The position numbers were made by a program, and so were the translations under genes. The notes under the pieces were generated by a model, which was not told the DNA's origin, searched no databases, and saw only the letters and a program-made list of their open reading frames with translations. Positions 60,456 to 64,000 of a stretch of 64,000 nt of DNA are shown here, piece by piece (the first letter of the stretch is position 1; the number at the start of each line of letters is the position of its first letter). The DNA is from Sorghum bicolor. Taxonomy: Eukaryota > Streptophyta > Magnoliopsida > Poales > Poaceae. The stretch is from contig NC_012873.2 in the NCBI RefSeq assembly GCF_000003195.3, forward strand, positions 67,155,615 through 67,219,614, given 5' to 3'.

Positions 60456-60671
60456 CAGCAAGTTTTTCAAAAGAGAGAAGAAACCAAGTTGGAGTGGCCC
60501 AAGAATACCTATACAAAGCTTGGGCCTGAAAAGAGCCCATCTACGATCCGGCCCACTGATCAGAGTCCAGCCGGAGTCCAGACTCGCCGAGCCACGGCGA
60601 CGCCGACGCCGCGAGCGAGCGAGCAGACCTAAACCTCCGAACTCCTCTCCGCCGCCGCACCCGCAGCAATC

Positions 60672-63600
60672 ATGTCGAACAAAAAATCCCGCGGCCGGGG
60701 CGGGGGAGGCGGTGCCGCCGCCTCCGGCGACGGCCATGAGGACCTCGCGCGCCCGCCCCCACTCCAGGCGGTCCTCCTCGCCGACAGCTTCACGCTCAAA
60801 TTCCGCCCCATCACCCTCGAGCGCCCCAAGGTACTCGACGTACTACCCGCTTCCCAAATCCCACACCAGCACAATCTCGTGACCCGCGCTCGAGCTTTGC
60901 GGCTCCTCTGAACGAGCTCTTGCTCCGTCGCTGCTTCTTCGCAGGTGCTGCTGCCGCTGGTGCACATGCCGATGATCGAGTACACGCTCACGTGGCTGGA
61001 GTCTGCGGGGGTGGAGGAGGCCTTCGTCTTCTGCTGCGCGCACTCGCACCAGGTCAAGGAGTACTTGGAGAAGGCCGGTTGGGCTGGTAAGTCTGGGCCC
61101 GGGAGCATGGCCGTCACGGCCGTCGAGTCCCACGACGCGATTAGCGCGGGCGACGCGCTCCGCGTCATCTACGACCGCGGCGTGGTGAGTGCTCAGTCCT
61201 GCTTCCCTGTTGCGGGATTATGATGGCTTTCTAGTGTTCGGCGTGATTGTGGATTTTAGCTTTATTTTTTTATGCTTATCACACTGGATCTTCTCGTTGA
61301 GTTTAGTACTGACTACTGATGATTCCCAATTTCCCAGTTGATATGGCAAGGTGGTCTGAGACTGAACTCGGTAGTCATATTTTGTGGCTGTTGTTTCAGT
61401 TCGTTTATAAGAAAGTGTGAATGGTCTTCATGTTGGTTGCCTTAGTAGGAGTGCATCAAAACTGCCCTATAGCACCAATGAAAGATACAATTGTTTGTAG
61501 CATTTCTCCTAATCAGTATAGTACTACAATTTGTTTCTGAAGCTACAAAATAGAAAATAAACACACCTTTTTTATTTTCGTTTTGGCTTGTTTTGCTAGT
61601 TTGTTGTCATCCTCTTCTTTGAAAAACTTGACGCTACTAGTTTAGCTCAACTTATACGAAGCCTAAGCACTAAAATATGTGATTGCTTTACCATGCTTAT
61701 AAGTTCATTTAACTCCATTTGTAGTTTCACGCATCCCATCCTTCTATTGTAGATACACGGAGATTTCGTTCTCATCAGTGGTGATACGGTCAGTAACATG
61801 AGCTTGAAGGATGCTCTCCAGGAGCATATGGACAGGAAGAAAAAGGACCCACTTGCTGTTATGACTATGGTTATAAAGCATTCAAAACCTTCTATCCTGA
61901 CACACCAAACTCGCCTGGGTAACGATGAAATTGTTATGGCGATAGATCCTGAGACAAAGGAGTTACTTTATTACGAGGACAGGGCAGATAGCTCACACTT
62001 GTATGTTACAATTGATAAGGATATACTGACCAATAATCCTACTCTCCAGCTGCATAATGACATGGAGGTTTGCTTTCAAACTTTACAACTCAACAGTTGA
62101 TATGTTCTTTTTCTTGGTCTGTTTCTGCTGATATTGTTGCTTATGTATGTCTTGTTTTTATTTTGTTCATCTTCATTTCTTACCTGGCAGGACTGCTATA
62201 TAGATATCTGCTCTCCAGAAGTCCTAAGTCTTTTTACAGATAACTTTGATTATCAGCATCTTCGGCGTCATTTTGTGAAGGGCTTACTAGTTGACGATGT
62301 AAGACAATTCACTACTGTTTGACCACAGTATGAAAAAGGACATATGAAGTAACGGCCTTACCAATTCTTTCAGATTATGGGGTACAAAATCTATACTCAT
62401 GAATTACGCTCTGGATATGCTGCAAGGATTGATAATTTCAGGAGTTATGATACCGTGAGCAAAGATGTAATTCAAAGGTGGACATACCCTATGGTGCCTG
62501 ATGTAATATCAAGTCGTGATTGCTCAGAAAGTAGACTTCATAGGCAGGGAATATACAAAGCATCAGGTACATGCAGTGTTTAGAATTTTGTACAGTAGGT
62601 TATTTCTAGACACTTTCTATTGACTTACTGTTCCTTGGTTCATGCTTCCTTTAAAGCAAGATATTTGGAAGTCCAGAACAATATTTCTATTTGTTATGTT
62701 TTTTTTATTTTGTTTATTTATTTGCATTAACTATTTGCTTGCTTCAAAATATGTAATAATCTAAATTTTTAGTTTGATATCTGGTCTTGGAAATATCTTA
62801 TTATTTTAGTTTTACTAAGCAATGCATAGAATAGGTCAAATTAGTTTATGTGCCTCCTGAAAACAATAAAAAATCTGCTTCTGATACATATGTTTATTGT
62901 CCAACTGTACATGCATTTAGCCTACATAATTAATTCCAAGGAAATATATTGTTTGGTCTTGTAAACTGAACTATTATAGATGTTTAGCTAGCTTTAGAAA
63001 GGATTTTGTATTCTGCTGTTAGACTGTATTTTATATTTCTTGGGTACTCTTTTGGCCTACACTTTTGGCTTATGAATCTTCTATTATTCTGGTGATAAAT
63101 TCCATTATTCTCTGCACATCTTAATTCTGCATGTTTTTTTAGCAGATGTAACATTGTCACCTTCCGCACAAATTGGTGCAAATTCTGTTGTTGGTAGTGC
63201 GACTAGTATTGGAGACCACTGCAAAGTATTAAATTCAGTTATTGGGGAGGGCTGCAAGATTGGGAAAAATGTTTTGATTAACGGCTCATTCATATGGGAC
63301 AATGTCATAATCGAAGATGGATGCAAAGTCAGTAACTCTTTAGTCTGTGATGGTGTTCATTTAAGAGCTGGTGCTATTGTTGAACCTGGTTGCGTACTCT
63401 CATTTAAGGTAAGCTGCTACAGTATTGACATCACCAAGCCAGAAGCTTTTCCTCCATTAGAAAAATGCATAATCTGCCTTTTTTTAATCTTGTATTCTTG
63501 CTATGCTGAGTACATCCTGAACTTGTTTCTCATTCAGGTTGAAGTTGGAAAGAATGTTGTTGTGCCTGCCCACTCAAAAGTTTCATTACTTCCTCAGCCT

Positions 63601-64000
63601 TCAAATGAAGATAGTGATGAAGAACTTGAGTATGCTGACACCAACTCTGGAATTACAGACAGTCCACGTTAGTCTGCAGACCCTAAAATTATTTATTTGA
63701 TATATATGTCGGTCTATTCATTTTGTTACTGTAGACCTGTAACCTACATGTTCTACTTGGTGAACTGGTTTCTTGCAGCATTTTCCAGTATGAGGAGTAA
63801 TGGTGATCAAGCAACTGTTCCTTTGGAAGAAGATGAGTTGGGAACATCTGAGGTTTCCTTCTTTTCTTATCTGCCTTAGTGATAGTTTGGAACATTCATG
63901 GAATTATGTTGTCGAATGTGGGGAACTGCCATGATCTTTATAACTGTTTGGATTGTTGTTCATGATGTAACCAATTAGGCTGGTACCTGTGGTGTTGTCG
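60672..64000 (+). CDS. Translation initiation factor eIF2B epsilon subunit, 5' part (continues past right edge)
   Basis: eIF2B epsilon is the catalytic subunit of the nucleotide exchange factor that recharges eIF2 with GTP. Exons: 60672-60830, 60945-61184, 61753-62067, 62191-62298, 62374-62566, 63146-63408, 63538-63667, 63779-63852 and 63979 onward. All phases agree, with about 500 codons seen. After a Gly/Arg-rich start comes the nucleotidyltransferase-like domain ([55 protein letters not shown]). Next is a left-handed beta-helix of hexapeptide repeats from about residue 340 ([40 protein letters not shown]). Then an acidic linker begins ([12 protein letters not shown]). The C-terminal W2 catalytic domain lies outside. 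The start ATG follows CAATC in a GC-rich leader and gives the expected N-terminus. Exon 6 has a tandem TAGCAG acceptor. Confidence 0.95.

Larger units (their letters stand above)
55661..60671. other. Intergenic stretch between CCR-like copy B and eIF2B epsilon
   Basis: This contains AT-rich DNA (55.7-56.5 kb), a Stowaway-like MITE, the Helitron, an unremarkable 58.8-60.4 kb part with frames up to about 100 codons on both strands, and a SINE-like tail near 60.4 kb. The inverted GAGCCGAG/CTCGGCTCG motif near 56250-56300 is a short palindromic patch. Confidence 0.55.

Overview
This is plant nuclear DNA, almost certainly from a grass and most likely a panicoid such as Sorghum. That assignment is an inference. 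It rests on GC-rich first exons inside AT-rich intergenic DNA, on split genes with GT-AG introns, and on dense Tourist-like MITEs with ends GGCCTTGTTTAG / CTAAACAAGGCC plus Stowaway-like MITEs with ends CTCCCTCC / GGAGGGAG. There are no bacterial operons, CRISPR arrays, rRNA or convincing tRNA genes.

Seven protein-coding genes are supported. From left to right they are: (1) the 5' two thirds of a PHO1-type phosphate exporter (minus strand, cut by the left edge, 11 exons seen); (2) a complete 8-exon GT23-like (FUT8-like) fucosyltransferase-domain membrane protein (minus, 588 aa); (3) a single-exon CLE prepropeptide whose C-terminus is one residue away from TDIF (plus, 110 aa); (4) a single-exon PB1-domain protein (plus, 566 aa); (5 and 6) two cinnamoyl-CoA-reductase-like genes, an inverted, tail-to-tail duplicate pair with four identical exon lengths and a shared promoter block; and (7) the 5' part of the eIF2B epsilon gene (plus, cut by the right edge). 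All exon models were built by hand from reading frame and splice-site phase. Every junction closes in phase.

The space between the genes is repeat-rich. It holds a complete-looking non-autonomous Helitron (57017-58811), a hAT-type MITE with an 8-bp target duplication (53198-53375), at least a dozen Tourist-type and seven Stowaway-type MITEs, SINE-like pieces, several short tandem duplications and long microsatellites. The longest microsatellite is about 48 ATT units near 9.5 kb.

The genes do not form a pathway. PHO1 loads phosphate into the xylem, the CLE peptide resembles a vascular stem-cell signal, and the CCR-like enzymes belong to the superfamily that makes lignin precursors. These three could all matter in vascular tissue, but that grouping is only suggestive. 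From memory, rice has its PHO1;2 gene near a CCR-like cluster on distal chromosome 2, so the window may be the colinear segment. I could not check this. I found no clear new multi-gene system. The most interesting leads are the TDIF-variant CLE gene, the CCR-like inverted pair with altered catalytic-motif neighbours, the two GC-AG introns, the (TA)n tract touching a PHO1 splice site, and the Helitron.
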